From positions 1 through 57,145 of the forward strand of contig JAEWLW010000013.1 of NCBI GenBank assembly GCA_023457355.1: DNA of 57,145 nucleotides. Reading direction: 5' to 3'. Below are positions 27,313 through 35,766 of this stretch, in pieces (the first letter of the stretch is position 1; each line of letters begins with the position of its first letter). The notes below the pieces were generated by a model. The model saw only the letters and a program-made list of their open reading frames with translations, ran no database searches and was not told the DNA's origin. The position numbers and the translations under genes were made by a program. This stretch comes from Bacillota bacterium. GTDB lineage: Bacteria; Bacillota; Clostridia; Oscillospirales; Ruminococcaceae.

Positions 27313-28074
27313 TCAAACAAATCTGAACAGGCCGCCCTGGCCCAAAACACGCGCAAGGCTTGCGCACGCGGAATAGGGGGTGTACTTTCCGGTTACGCCG
27401 CCGGTAGAAAAGCTGCTTATCTCCAGCTTAAAGTGAATGCCGTCTCCCTTGACGTCGATGACGTGGGTATTGGTGTTCACAGCGGGGTCTGAAATAACCA
27501 TCGAGCGGGTGCGGTCAAAACCGATACCGGCCAGCGCAACCGTGGCGTGAACATTGACATTACGGGGATAGAGCCCGCAGGCCTCGCGGGTGCTGCAATC
27601 GCAGACAACGGTGCGTTCGGTGTCGTCCCGCCCCAGGCTGTTGGGGTTTTTGGTGGTTACAATCGAAACCTCCGTCAACAGCGCGTTTCCATCCGCAATG
27701 CCGTCAACGCCGAGAATGGCGCCGTGGGGCAGGTAAATTTTGTGGCCGTATTTTTCCGCCAGCGCCTTGGCGTGCTGCTCGAATTCCGCGTCTGAAAAAG
27801 CTGTCACTGAAAAAATCATCACGTCGCAGTGCTTGATAATGCCGTCAAAATTGGCTTTGAGCACATTGGCGGTGGCACTTTCCACCACAAGGTCGGTCTG
27901 GGCCAGCAATGCTTCATCCTGTTTGGTTATCACCGGGAAAGTTTTACCCTCAGAAACGAAATCCAGCGCCTGCACAAATGAGACTGATACATCTTCAAAA
28001 TCACTGAGACTTTCCAGCATGGTTCCGCCAATTTTGCCGCAGCCTAAAAATCCGATATTTTTATAAAGTGCCAT
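27313..28074 (-). CDS. Aspartate dehydrogenase-like NAD(P)-dependent oxidoreductase (DUF108 family)
   Basis: A 253-residue Rossmann-fold protein. Its dinucleotide loop is IGFLGCGKIGGTML (residues 7-20), and the C-terminal catalytic domain has NVNVHATVALAGIGFDRTR (about 175-193). These match the aspartate dehydrogenase / DUF108 family, whose best-known member NadX makes iminoaspartate for NAD synthesis. No nadA or nadC gene is nearby. The gene follows an aminotransferase gene by 14 nt with a good ribosome site (AAAGGAGG), so the two are an operon and probably act on related amino acids. The true substrate cannot be read from sequence. Confidence 0.8.
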   Translation of the reverse strand: MALYKNIGFLGCGKIGGTMLESLSDFEDVSVSFVQALDFVSEGKTFPVITKQDEALLAQTDLVVESATANVLKANFDGIIKHCDVMIFSVTAFSDAEFEQHAKALAEKYGHKIYLPHGAILGVDGIADGNALLTEVSIVTTKNPNSLGRDDTERTVVCDCSTREACGLYPRNVNVHATVALAGIGFDRTRSMVISDPAVNTNTHVIDVKGDGIHFKLEISSFSTGGVTGKYTPYSACASLARVLGQGGLFRFV

Positions 28075-28088
28075 CTTTTTTCCTCCTT

Positions 28089-29303
28089 TTATACCCGGTA
28101 GCGTTCAATCATGGTGACGATGCGGTGTGCCGCAGCCACAGCCGCCTTATGGTCCTGTGAGAAGTTCATGCGGAAGCTATCGGTGAACTGTGGCCCGAAC
28201 TCAACGCCGGGCGTCACCGTTACCGCAGCCTGTGCACGCAGCAGCTTGACGAATTGCAGCATGGTCACCTCAAGCTTCGGAATGGTGACGAACACATAGC
28301 TGCCGGCCTCGGTGGTGCGCACCGAGCAGCCCGCACAGGCCCTGAAAATTTTGAGCAGGTCGTTGCGAATAGCTTCATGCTGCTGCACCCGCTCGGCCAT
28401 CCAGCCCTTGGGCTCGGCAAACCAATCCTTGAACACCGCCTGGCTGTAGCCGCCCGCGCGCAGCGAAACGATGGCCTGCAGCTTTTCCATGCGGGTGATG
28501 ATTTCGGCGGAACCGTAGGCAACACCGAGCCGGTAACCGCTCAAAGACTCCGTCTTGGACGGGCCGATAATCGTGATGAGCTTTTCCGGCCGCTCCGGCA
28601 GGGCGCGCAGATGGGTGTAAGGCAGCGTATCGGAGAAAATCTGCCGGCTGTAAAGTTCATCTGCGATAACGGCGACATTATACCGCTTGGCCAGACGGCC
28701 GATGGCCGACACCTCTTCCGGTGAATAGATGACGCCGGTGGGGTTATTGGGGTTTGAGAATAAAAAGACCTTAGCCCCGTCTTTAAAGGCGGCCTCCAGT
28801 TCGGCGAGGTCCAGCCCCGAATAGTGTTCAACATCATTATAACGGATCTGAACCGGCACAAGCGCACCGTCGAAAAATTCAACCAGCTTGCGGTTGGCAA
28901 AATAATCCGGTTCAATAATCGCCACTTTGTCGTCTCTGCCGATAAGCGCGCCCATCGCCAAAAACAAAGCGCCCTGTGTGCCGGGGGTAAGAATTATTTC
29001 GCTCTCGGCGTCAACCGGCGCACCCGAGAATACGGCAAGTTTATTGGCCAGATCTTTTCGGATATCGGCTTTGCCGCGATATTCGGTGTAGGCCTGCTTA
29101 CCGCCGACCTCCACACCCTTGATGAACGTCTCCAACGTACCCGGAATCGGCACAAAGGCGTCGACGTCGCCGTGAGAAAAATCGACCGGCGTGCCGGGGA
29201 TGTTTTCGCCCTTGGTCGGCAGTCCCTCCTGCTTTTGTCTGGTTTCCTGCCCGGGGGCAGTGTCAACGCCAAGCTTTTTAAACTTTTCAGTAATATAATC
29301 CAT
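28089..29303 (-). CDS. PLP-dependent aminotransferase, class I/II
   Basis: A 404-residue fold-type I enzyme with FSNPNNPTGVIYSPEE (about 182-197), VIADELYSRQIF (about 212-223) and the PLP lysine in GPSKTESLSGYRLG (about 248-261). The N terminus (about 60 residues, Lys/Glu-rich) is longer than in many class I aminotransferases. First gene of an operon with the aspartate-dehydrogenase-like gene and divergent from a LysR regulator. The pair suggests conversion of an amino acid and a keto acid with reductive or oxidative deamination. AGGAGG lies before the ATG. Confidence 0.85.
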   Translation of the reverse strand: MDYITEKFKKLGVDTAPGQETRQKQEGLPTKGENIPGTPVDFSHGDVDAFVPIPGTLETFIKGVEVGGKQAYTEYRGKADIRKDLANKLAVFSGAPVDAESEIILTPGTQGALFLAMGALIGRDDKVAIIEPDYFANRKLVEFFDGALVPVQIRYNDVEHYSGLDLAELEAAFKDGAKVFLFSNPNNPTGVIYSPEEVSAIGRLAKRYNVAVIADELYSRQIFSDTLPYTHLRALPERPEKLITIIGPSKTESLSGYRLGVAYGSAEIITRMEKLQAIVSLRAGGYSQAVFKDWFAEPKGWMAERVQQHEAIRNDLLKIFRACAGCSVRTTEAGSYVFVTIPKLEVTMLQFVKLLRAQAAVTVTPGVEFGPQFTDSFRMNFSQDHKAAVAAAHRIVTMIERYRV

Positions 29304-29501
29304 ACTCTAGTCCTCCTAATCGGTTTGCGGCTCAAAGATATAATCCCGATATAATCATTTTAGCAAAAGGCGGTGCTGCTGTAAAATTCCAAAAACAACA
29401 TAACAACATCATTAATTTGAAATACCCGCCGACAGCGGGCATTGCGCACACCGCGGAAAAAGAGTAGAATTAAATGAAGCAATCAGCGGAGGAATAAAAA
29501 C

Positions 29502-30446
29502 ATGCTGCGAGATATGGAATACGTCTACGCCGTTTATCAGGAGCTCAGTTTTTCCAAGGCGGCCCAGCGGCTGTTTATCACACAGCCCGCCCTAAGCAAC
29601 AAGGTCAAAAAAATCGAATCCCAGATTCATATGCCGCTTTTTGACCGCAGCACAACTCCTATTCAGCTCACAGCCGCAGGACGCGCCTATATTACAGCCG
29701 TTGAAAAGATTATGGCGGTTGAAAAAGAACTGGAGCAGCAGCTTTCGGAGCTGTCGGTGAACCATTCCGGCAGCATATCGGTCGGCGGCGCCGCCTTTTT
29801 CTGCGCGCATGTGCTGCCCGAGCTTGCCGCGCTGTTCCAGGAACAATACCCCAACTGTACCGTGAATATTTTAGAAGGCAATACCGGCGACCTGACCCAA
29901 TGCCTGCAATCGGGCATTGTGGATTTCATTCTGGATGTCGACCCTATGGACACCAACACCTTCGTCGGCCAACCCATGGGCGAGGAGCATATTGTGCTGG
30001 CAGTGCCCGCCCATATCGCCATCAATGCCCGGCTTAAAGAATACCGCCTGACCTTTGAAGAAGTGCGTGACGGCCGTTTTTATGAGCAAGATTGTCCTAA
30101 AATTGATTTGGCGCACTTTAAAGATCAGGATTTTCTGCTGTTAAAAAAGGGCAACGACATGCATCAACGCGCTTTTAAGATGTGCCGGAATGCGGGTTTT
30201 TCGCCGAACGTTAAAATGTATCTCGACCAGATGCTCACTTCTTACTATGTCGCATCAAACGGCTATGGCCTCACCTTTATCCGCAACGCCATCACCCATT
30301 ATGTCGAGCCCACCGACAAGCTGTTTTTCTATAAAATAGACGACCCTAACGTCGCGCGCGGCATCACGCTCTATTATAAAAAGGATACGCATCTTTCCCC
30401 CGCCGCACGCGATTTTGCACGTTTCATGCAGCAGATTAAGGAATAG
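29502..30446 (+). CDS. LysR-family transcriptional regulator
   Basis: A 314-residue regulator with an N-terminal winged helix (FSKAAQRLFITQPALSNKVKKIE, about 17-39; LFDRSTTPIQLTAAG, about 45-59) and a periplasmic-binding-protein-like effector domain from about residue 90. It is divergent from the aminotransferase/dehydrogenase operon across about 200 nt, the usual LysR arrangement, so it likely controls that operon in response to a related metabolite. GGAGG lies 9 nt before the ATG. Confidence 0.92.
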   Translation: MLRDMEYVYAVYQELSFSKAAQRLFITQPALSNKVKKIESQIHMPLFDRSTTPIQLTAAGRAYITAVEKIMAVEKELEQQLSELSVNHSGSISVGGAAFFCAHVLPELAALFQEQYPNCTVNILEGNTGDLTQCLQSGIVDFILDVDPMDTNTFVGQPMGEEHIVLAVPAHIAINARLKEYRLTFEEVRDGRFYEQDCPKIDLAHFKDQDFLLLKKGNDMHQRAFKMCRNAGFSPNVKMYLDQMLTSYYVASNGYGLTFIRNAITHYVEPTDKLFFYKIDDPNVARGITLYYKKDTHLSPAARDFARFMQQIKE

Positions 30447-30493
30447 CGCCGTATTCCATTGGGGCGGCCAAATGCCGCCCTCCGGCTTAATGC

Positions 30494-30530
30494 AAGCGGC
30501 GCGAAACGATGATATTGTTTCACGCCGCTT
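30494..30530. terminator. Hairpin after the LysR gene
   Basis: AAGCGGCGCGAAAC and GTTTCACGCCGCTT form a long stem with one mismatch. A second GC-rich hairpin (GGGCGGC / GCCGCCC, 30462-30480) lies just before it. The LysR gene and the convergent GH18 gene probably share this end region. Confidence 0.65.
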
Positions 30531-30570
30531 ATCGCTGCTCGTTGGGGGGGTCCCACGCCATTGCGCCCGC

Positions 30571-31848
30571 TTAAAGCGCCTTTCGCACGTCATACATAGC
30601 TTCGAGCACCAGCCAGTTCTGCGGGAAAAACCGGTTGGCCGTCCAATAACTGACGCCCCCCAGATTATAAACTTCCACAAGCGCCAGCTTTGCCGCAATG
30701 CTGCGGGCATCCTCAAACCACACAACATGCTTTCGCCCTTCTTTGTCATGATAGTTAAAAAACGGCGCTTGCGCCTGCTTGTCAAATTCAATGACTGCGC
30801 CCACGCGCTCTGCAAGTCTGACCGCTTCGGTATTTGGCATCGAACGTGCCGTTGAGCCCGGGACAAACGGCAGCGTCCAGTCATAGCCGTAGTTAGGTAT
30901 GCCCATTAAAATCTTTTGGCTGGGAACAACCGACACCGCATAATCGAGCACCTGTTTGACTTTATCCAAAGGCGCCACCGCCTGCGCGGGGCCGCGGGTA
31001 TAGCCCCATTCGTAGGTCATCAGGATAATGTGGTCGACCGTTGCACCGTGGAAGGGGTAATCATGCGCCTCATACAAAAGGCCCGGCTGGTCACCGCTTA
31101 TTTTGGGTGCCAGCGCCACCGAAACTGAATAGCCTTTGGGGCGCAGTGTATCCACCGCTTTTCTGACAAACCGGTTATACCGCTCCCGATCCCACGAATA
31201 GACGTACTCAAAATCAATATCCAACCCGGCATAACCCTTTGGCAATATCGCGAGAACATTTTCAAGGATTCTGTCCTGTACCGCTTCATCATTTAAAATG
31301 GTGTGCGCCAACTCACTGTCAAAGCTGCCGCCCTGCCTGATGTTGGTGATGACCATCAGCGGTGCTGTGTTTTGCGCCCGCGCCGCCTCAATAATACGCT
31401 CATCCGGAATTGACGCCAGACTGCCGTCCGGCCGCACCTGGTAACTGAAAATACTGATAAAAGTCAGGTGCGGCAGCGTCTTGGACAGCGTCTCGTCCCT
31501 GATATCGGGAAAGACATAGCCGTTAACGTCAATCGTGCGCTGCTTACCTGAAGACAAAGGGATGGTTATGATCTGCCCGGCCCACAGGACATCCGGATCG
31601 GCAATTTCGGGGTTGGCATCCAGAATAGCCTGTTCGGTCACCCCGTAATCACGGGCAATGGTATAAAGCGATTCCCCGCTCTGCACCACATGCCGCACGT
31701 CATCCGCCATGACAACAAGCGCCTGGCCCACGATGAGGTAGCGTATACCTTTCAGGTTGTTGTCGTCTATCAGCCGCTGCATGGGAACACCATATTTTTT
31801 TGCAATGGTATAAATGCTGTCCCCCGGCTGAACGGTATGTATTTTCAA
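30571..31848 (-). CDS. LysM-GH18 enzyme, spore cortex-lytic SleL/YaaH type
   Basis: A 425-residue protein with two N-terminal LysM repeats (about 2-46 and 51-97; HTVQPGDSIYTIAKKYGVP and HVVQSGESLYTIARDYGVT) and a glycoside hydrolase 18 domain with the catalytic motif GLDIDFEYV (about 213-221). This layout matches SleL/YaaH, an N-acetylglucosaminidase that degrades cortex fragments during spore germination and is packaged in the spore coat. There is no signal peptide, as expected for a coat protein made in the mother cell. The start is TTG after a G-rich ribosome site. It fits with spoIIE in showing a spore former. Confidence 0.88.
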   Translation of the reverse strand: MKIHTVQPGDSIYTIAKKYGVPMQRLIDDNNLKGIRYLIVGQALVVMADDVRHVVQSGESLYTIARDYGVTEQAILDANPEIADPDVLWAGQIITIPLSSGKQRTIDVNGYVFPDIRDETLSKTLPHLTFISIFSYQVRPDGSLASIPDERIIEAARAQNTAPLMVITNIRQGGSFDSELAHTILNDEAVQDRILENVLAILPKGYAGLDIDFEYVYSWDRERYNRFVRKAVDTLRPKGYSVSVALAPKISGDQPGLLYEAHDYPFHGATVDHIILMTYEWGYTRGPAQAVAPLDKVKQVLDYAVSVVPSQKILMGIPNYGYDWTLPFVPGSTARSMPNTEAVRLAERVGAVIEFDKQAQAPFFNYHDKEGRKHVVWFEDARSIAAKLALVEVYNLGGVSYWTANRFFPQNWLVLEAMYDVRKAL

Positions 31849-31960
31849 AACCCCACATCCCCTGCGTAAAAGTTAAGAGAGCCCTACCACAATATATGTC
31901 TGCGATAAAGCCGCCATGCGGAAAAGCAGCCGATAAAACGCTTTTTGCCCCCCGCCACGC

Positions 31961-31988
31961 TTGAACCCGCTTAAAAAGCTGCTATAAT
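31961..31988 (+). promoter_or_regulatory. Promoter of the bcp gene
   Basis: TTGAAC (31961-31966), 16-nt spacer, TATAAT (31983-31988). Confidence 0.65.
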
Positions 31989-32050
31989 AGACAAAAAGGT
32001 TCTGGCATCATGCCACAACAAACGACGCCCAGGCTTAAGGAGGAAGCACC

Positions 32051-32518
32051 ATGTTAAGCAGTAATACCAAAGCCCCTGATTTTACGTTGCCCGATAAAAA
32101 CGGCAACCCCGTTTCACTGTCGGATTTTCGCGGCCATACCGTGGTTCTTTATTTTTACCCGCGCGACAATACGCCGGGATGCAGCAGGCAGGCCAGCGCC
32201 TTTGCGGCGGCATTTGCCGAATTCCAGGCCCAGGGCGTTGTCATTATCGGCATCAGCAAGGACAGCATGACCGCCCACCAAAAATTTGCCGAAAAATATA
32301 ACCTGCCTTTTATTTTACTTTCCGACCCGGAGCTGAACGCCATCAAAGCCTATGATGTCTGGCAGGAAAAGAAGAATTACGGCAAGGTGAGCATGGGTGT
32401 TGTGCGCAGCACTTATATTATTGATGGCGACGGCACTATTGAACATGTGATGCCAAAGGTGAAACCTGATACCAACGCCGCGGATGTTTTAAGCTATTTG
32501 CATAAAACCAGAGGTTAA
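32051..32518 (+). CDS. bcp: Thioredoxin-dependent peroxiredoxin, Bcp type
   Basis: Reduces hydrogen peroxide and organic peroxides in the cytoplasm. The 155-residue protein has the Bcp active site YFYPRDNTPGCSRQASAF (about 35-52) with the peroxidatic Cys44. The usual resolving Cys five residues later is Ser here, and the protein has no other cysteine, so it must work as a 1-Cys enzyme that needs an outside thiol. AAGGAGG lies 8 nt before the ATG. It is transcribed alone from its own promoter. Confidence 0.93.
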   Translation: MLSSNTKAPDFTLPDKNGNPVSLSDFRGHTVVLYFYPRDNTPGCSRQASAFAAAFAEFQAQGVVIIGISKDSMTAHQKFAEKYNLPFILLSDPELNAIKAYDVWQEKKNYGKVSMGVVRSTYIIDGDGTIEHVMPKVKPDTNAADVLSYLHKTRG

Positions 32519-32587
32519 ACGGGCAGTTTTTGCTTTCCGCTTTTTCGCCGTTGCGCTGCTGGCCGGGTATACTCCCTTTGTATTTAA

Positions 32588-32627
32588 GACGCGTTTTGTG
32601 CCAACAAAGCGTGTCTTTACTTTTTAA
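32588..32627 (+). terminator. Terminator of bcp
   Basis: AAGACGCGTTTTGT pairs with ACAAAGCGTGTCTT (two wobble or mismatch positions) around a short loop, followed by TTACTTTTT. Confidence 0.65.
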
Positions 32628-32758
32628 AGGCCTTTTTTGCCTGTGCGCTATTCAGCGCACCGTACCACACACTCAATCGGGATTTTCCCACTGCCAAATT
32701 AGACAAATTTCGTTCGATTAACTCTTCTAATTTCTGTCACCGTTTTTTTAAAATTCTA

Positions 32759-32810
32759 TTGACACTAAGAGTTAGAGGTGTTAAACTATTTACGGTTAGG
32801 ATGAGCTAAC
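32759..32810 (+). promoter_or_regulatory. feo promoter with candidate DtxR-type operators
   Basis: TTGACA (32759-32764) and TAAACT (32782-32787) are 17 nt apart. CTAA-GAG-TTAG (32765-32775) fills the start of the spacer, and GTTAG-N6-CTAAC (32795-32799 / 32806-32810) covers the expected transcription start. TTAG/CTAA half-sites are typical of DtxR/IdeR/MntR operators, and a DtxR-like regulator is encoded at the end of this gene cluster. The regulator-site link is inference. Confidence 0.55.
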
Positions 32811-32865
32811 TGACGTTCAACAATTTTGGCTTCCGCGACGGAGCCGATGAAGCGGAGGAGGAAAG

Positions 32866-33078
32866 ATGATGCCTCTTACAATGGCTAAACCCGGAGAAGT
32901 AAATTATATCTGCAAAATTACGGGAAAGGACGAGGTGCGCCAACATTTGGCCGAACTTGGTTTTGTGGTGGGTGAGCGCGTAACCGTCGTTTCCGAAATT
33001 GGCGGAAATATGATATTGTCTATTAAAGATAGCCGCATTGCGCTGGATAAAGGCATGGCTAATAGAATTATGATATAG
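32866..33078 (+). CDS. feoA: FeoA-domain protein (ferrous iron transport), first copy
   Basis: A 70-residue SH3-like protein that supports FeoB. It shows the FeoA pattern of a Gly-rich turn and LGFVVGERVTVVSEIGGNMI (about 25-44) and ends DKGMANRIMI. GGAGGAGG precedes two adjacent ATG codons (32866 and 32869). It is the first gene of the feo operon and is followed after 14 nt by a second feoA. The doubled FeoA arrangement is common in Clostridia. Confidence 0.9.
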   Translation: MMPLTMAKPGEVNYICKITGKDEVRQHLAELGFVVGERVTVVSEIGGNMILSIKDSRIALDKGMANRIMI

Positions 33079-33092
33079 GGAGTGATTAATCC

Positions 33093-33314
33093 ATGAAAAC
33101 ATTGAAGGAAGTCGGCATAGGTCAGACCGTTACCGTTGTCAAACTCCATGGTGAAGGCCCGGTAAAGCGCCGTATTATGGATATGGGCGTAACAAAGGGT
33201 ACTCAGATTTATGTACGCAAGGTGGCGCCTCTGGGCGACCCCATTGAGGTGACGGTGCGGGGTTATGAGCTGAGTATCCGCAAGGGCGACGCGGAAATGG
33301 TTGAAGTCGAATAA
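33093..33314 (+). CDS. feoA: FeoA-domain protein, second copy
   Basis: A 73-residue FeoA domain: KTLKEVGIGQTVTVVKLHGE at the start, DMGVTKGTQIYVRKVAPLGDP (about 32-52) and a final ELSIRKGDAEMVEVE. Closer than the first copy to canonical FeoA proteins. GGGAG lies before the ATG, and feoB begins 54 nt downstream. The two copies differ clearly in sequence and are not a recent duplication. Confidence 0.93.
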   Translation: MKTLKEVGIGQTVTVVKLHGEGPVKRRIMDMGVTKGTQIYVRKVAPLGDPIEVTVRGYELSIRKGDAEMVEVE

Positions 33315-33368
33315 CATATTTGCCGTTGGGTTAGGTCTTGCTAACCCCCATCGCAAGGAGGAGTATAC

Positions 33369-35549
33369 ATGGATATAAAAATAGCGCTTGCCGGTAACCC
33401 GAACTGTGGCAAAACCACTATGTTCAACGACCTGACCGGTTCCGCCCAGTACGTTGGCAACTGGCCCGGCGTCACCGTGGAAAAAAAAGAGGGCCGCCTG
33501 AAGGGCTTTAAGGATATCATTATTCAGGATCTGCCCGGCATTTACTCGCTGTCTCCCTATACGCTTGAAGAAGTGGTCGCCCGCGGCTATCTTGTCAACG
33601 AAAAGCCGGACGCCATCATTAACATTGTGGATGGCACCAATATTGAACGTAACCTTTATCTCACCACCCAGCTTATTGAGCTCGGAATCCCGACCATTAT
33701 CGCAGTGAATATGATTGACATCGTGCGCAAAAACGGCGATGTCATCAACCTTGCAAAGCTCAGCGAGGCGTTGGGCTGCGAAGTGATTGAAACTTCGGCG
33801 CTCAAGGGTGTCGGCTCCGAAGAGGTGGCCAAAAGAGCGGCCGAGCTCGCCAAAAGCAACACGGCCGTCAGCATGCCCTCGGTCTTCAACGGCAGTGTTG
33901 AGCACGCCATTGCCCACATTGAGGAGTCGCTTGAAGGCAAGGTGCCGGAGCGCAACCTGCGCTGGTATGCCATCAAGCTGTTTGAGCGAGACAACAAAGT
34001 CATCGCGGAACTCAACCTTGACCCGACGCTGCTCATGCATATCGAAGAGCACATTGCCGCCTGTGAAGCCGAGATGGATGACGATGCCGAAAGCATCATC
34101 ACCAACCAGCGTTACGCTTACATTTCCAAGGTGGTCTCTCTCAGCGTAAAGAAAAAAAATCACTCCAAATTCACCAGCTCGGACAGAATCGACCAGATTG
34201 TCACCAACCGCGTCCTGGCGCTGCCCATCTTCGCAGCCATCATGTTCGTTGTTTACTATATTTCGATTACGACCATCGGCGATATTCTGACCGGCTGGAC
34301 CAATGATACGCTGGTCGGCGAATGGATTATGGGCCCGCTTGGCACATGGATGACCGGCATCGGCGTAGCCGACTGGCTCACCGGCCTCGTGGTCGACGGT
34401 ATTGTCGGCGGTGTGGGCGCTGTCATTGGCTTTGTGCCGCAGATGCTCGTGCTGTTCCTGCTGCTCTCCATCCTCGAAGATGTCGGCTATATGGCCCGCG
34501 TTGCATTTATTATGGACAGAATCTTTCGCAGATTCGGTCTTTCGGGCAAATCGTTTATTCCGATGCTCATCGGTTCCGGCTGCTCGGTGCCCGGCATCAT
34601 GGCCAGCCGTACCATTGAGAACCAGCGCGACCGCCGTATGACCATTATGACAACCTCTTTCATCCCCTGCGGCGCCAAGATGCCGATTGTCGGCCTGATT
34701 GCGGGTGCTTTGTTCAACGGCGCCTGGTGGGTTGCGCCTTCCGCCTATTTCATCGGCGTGGCTGCCGTCATTATTTCGGGTATCATCCTTAAAAAGACCA
34801 AGGCCTTTGCCGGTGACCCCGCGCCTTTTGTCATGGAGCTTCCGTCCTATCACATTCCTTCCTCCACTAACGTGCTTCGCAGCACCGGGGAGCGCGGCTG
34901 GTCGTTCATCAAGCGCGCCGGTACCATCATTCTGGCGGCCAGCGTTCTGATCTGGTTCACCTCCAGCTTCGGCTTTGTGGATGGCAGCTTTACGATGGTT
35001 GAAGATATGGACCATTCGGTTCTTGCTGCTGTCGGCGGCGCTATCGCCCCAATATTTGCCCCGCTGGGCTTTGGCACTTGGCAATCCACCGTTGCAACCG
35101 TCATGGGCCTTGTGGCCAAGGAAGAGGTTGTCGGCGTATTTGGCGTGCTTTACGGTGTGGCCGGCGATGCGCTGGAAATGGTTGAGGAAGGCGCATTCGA
35201 TACCCTTTCGCCCATCGCGGCACATTTCACCACGCTGTCCGCCTACTCGTTCCTGCTGTTCAATCTGCTTTGCGCCCCCTGCTTCGCCGCCATGGGCGCC
35301 ATCAAACGCGAAATGAACAATACCAAATGGACCTGGGCCGCTATCGGTTACCTTTGCGTGTTCGCATATACCATTGCGCTGATCGTTTATCAACTGGGCC
35401 TGCTGCTTTCCGGCAACGGCTTCACCGCTGCAACGGCAATCGCAGTTGCCCTACTGGCCGCCCTGCTGTGGCTGCTGCTTCGCAAAAACCCCTATGAGCA
35501 CTACAGAGAGGAACGCCACATAAAATCGGAGGCGAAAGCAAATGCTTGA
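33369..35549 (+). CDS. feoB: Ferrous iron transporter FeoB
   Basis: Inner-membrane Fe(II) transporter with a cytosolic GTPase. The 726-residue protein has G1 GNPNCGKTTMFND (residues 9-21), G3 DLPGIYSLSPY (about 54-64) and G4 NMID (about 117), then two Gate domains with IPMLIGSGCSVPGIMASRT (about 397-415) and LFNLLCAPCFAAMGAIKRE (about 633-651). AAGGAGG lies before the ATG. It overlaps the small Cys-rich gene by 8 nt, indicating translational coupling. Confidence 0.97.
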   Translation: MDIKIALAGNPNCGKTTMFNDLTGSAQYVGNWPGVTVEKKEGRLKGFKDIIIQDLPGIYSLSPYTLEEVVARGYLVNEKPDAIINIVDGTNIERNLYLTTQLIELGIPTIIAVNMIDIVRKNGDVINLAKLSEALGCEVIETSALKGVGSEEVAKRAAELAKSNTAVSMPSVFNGSVEHAIAHIEESLEGKVPERNLRWYAIKLFERDNKVIAELNLDPTLLMHIEEHIAACEAEMDDDAESIITNQRYAYISKVVSLSVKKKNHSKFTSSDRIDQIVTNRVLALPIFAAIMFVVYYISITTIGDILTGWTNDTLVGEWIMGPLGTWMTGIGVADWLTGLVVDGIVGGVGAVIGFVPQMLVLFLLLSILEDVGYMARVAFIMDRIFRRFGLSGKSFIPMLIGSGCSVPGIMASRTIENQRDRRMTIMTTSFIPCGAKMPIVGLIAGALFNGAWWVAPSAYFIGVAAVIISGIILKKTKAFAGDPAPFVMELPSYHIPSSTNVLRSTGERGWSFIKRAGTIILAASVLIWFTSSFGFVDGSFTMVEDMDHSVLAAVGGAIAPIFAPLGFGTWQSTVATVMGLVAKEEVVGVFGVLYGVAGDALEMVEEGAFDTLSPIAAHFTTLSAYSFLLFNLLCAPCFAAMGAIKREMNNTKWTWAAIGYLCVFAYTIALIVYQLGLLLSGNGFTAATAIAVALLAALLWLLLRKNPYEHYREERHIKSEAKANA

Positions 35550-35712
35550 GTTTTTTTTGGCGAATCTTCCTACTATCATTGTCGGCGCCATAGTCTTTAC
35601 TGTTATTGCATTGGTTTTCATTAAGTTAATAAAGGATAAAATCAATCATAGAAGCAGCTGCGGCTGCGGCTGCACAAATTGCCCAAGTGCTGGCGCATGC
35701 CATCATGATTGA
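35542..35712 (+). CDS. FeoB-associated Cys-rich membrane peptide
   Basis: A 56-residue protein with one transmembrane helix (TIIVGAIVFTVIALVFIKL, about 11-29), a short basic stretch and a cysteine-rich tail CGCGCTNCPSAGACHHD. This matches the small FeoB-associated Cys-rich membrane proteins that often replace FeoC in Firmicutes. The tail could bind iron or an Fe-S cluster. Its ATG overlaps the end of feoB, with GGAGG at 35528-35532. Confidence 0.85.
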   Translation: MLEFFLANLPTIIVGAIVFTVIALVFIKLIKDKINHRSSCGCGCTNCPSAGACHHD

Positions 35713-35721
35713 TTTCGGCAC

Positions 35722-35747
35722 GGGGTGTGGGCAAAAGCCCGCACCCC
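35722..35747 (+). terminator. Hairpin between the feo genes and the DtxR-like gene
   Basis: GGGGTGTGGGC, AAAA, GCCCGCACCCC, followed by TTTGCTTT. It could reduce read-through into the regulator gene and thus set its level relative to feoB. Confidence 0.65.
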
Positions 35748-35766
35748 TTTGCTTTGGAGGGATTTT

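Larger units (their letters stand above)
32519..32865. other. Region between bcp and feoA
   Basis: About 347 nt with no gene. In order it holds the bcp terminator, a small TGCGC/GCGCA hairpin near 32645, an AT-rich stretch, the feo promoter with operator-like palindromes (separate entries) and the feoA leader. Confidence 0.6.

Noticed and set aside
32904..35393. An 829-codon minus-strand open frame opposite feoA-feoB
   Set aside because: It crosses two feoA genes and feoB antisense; low-complexity His/Gly/Asp composition typical of reverse-strand reading, no start signals.
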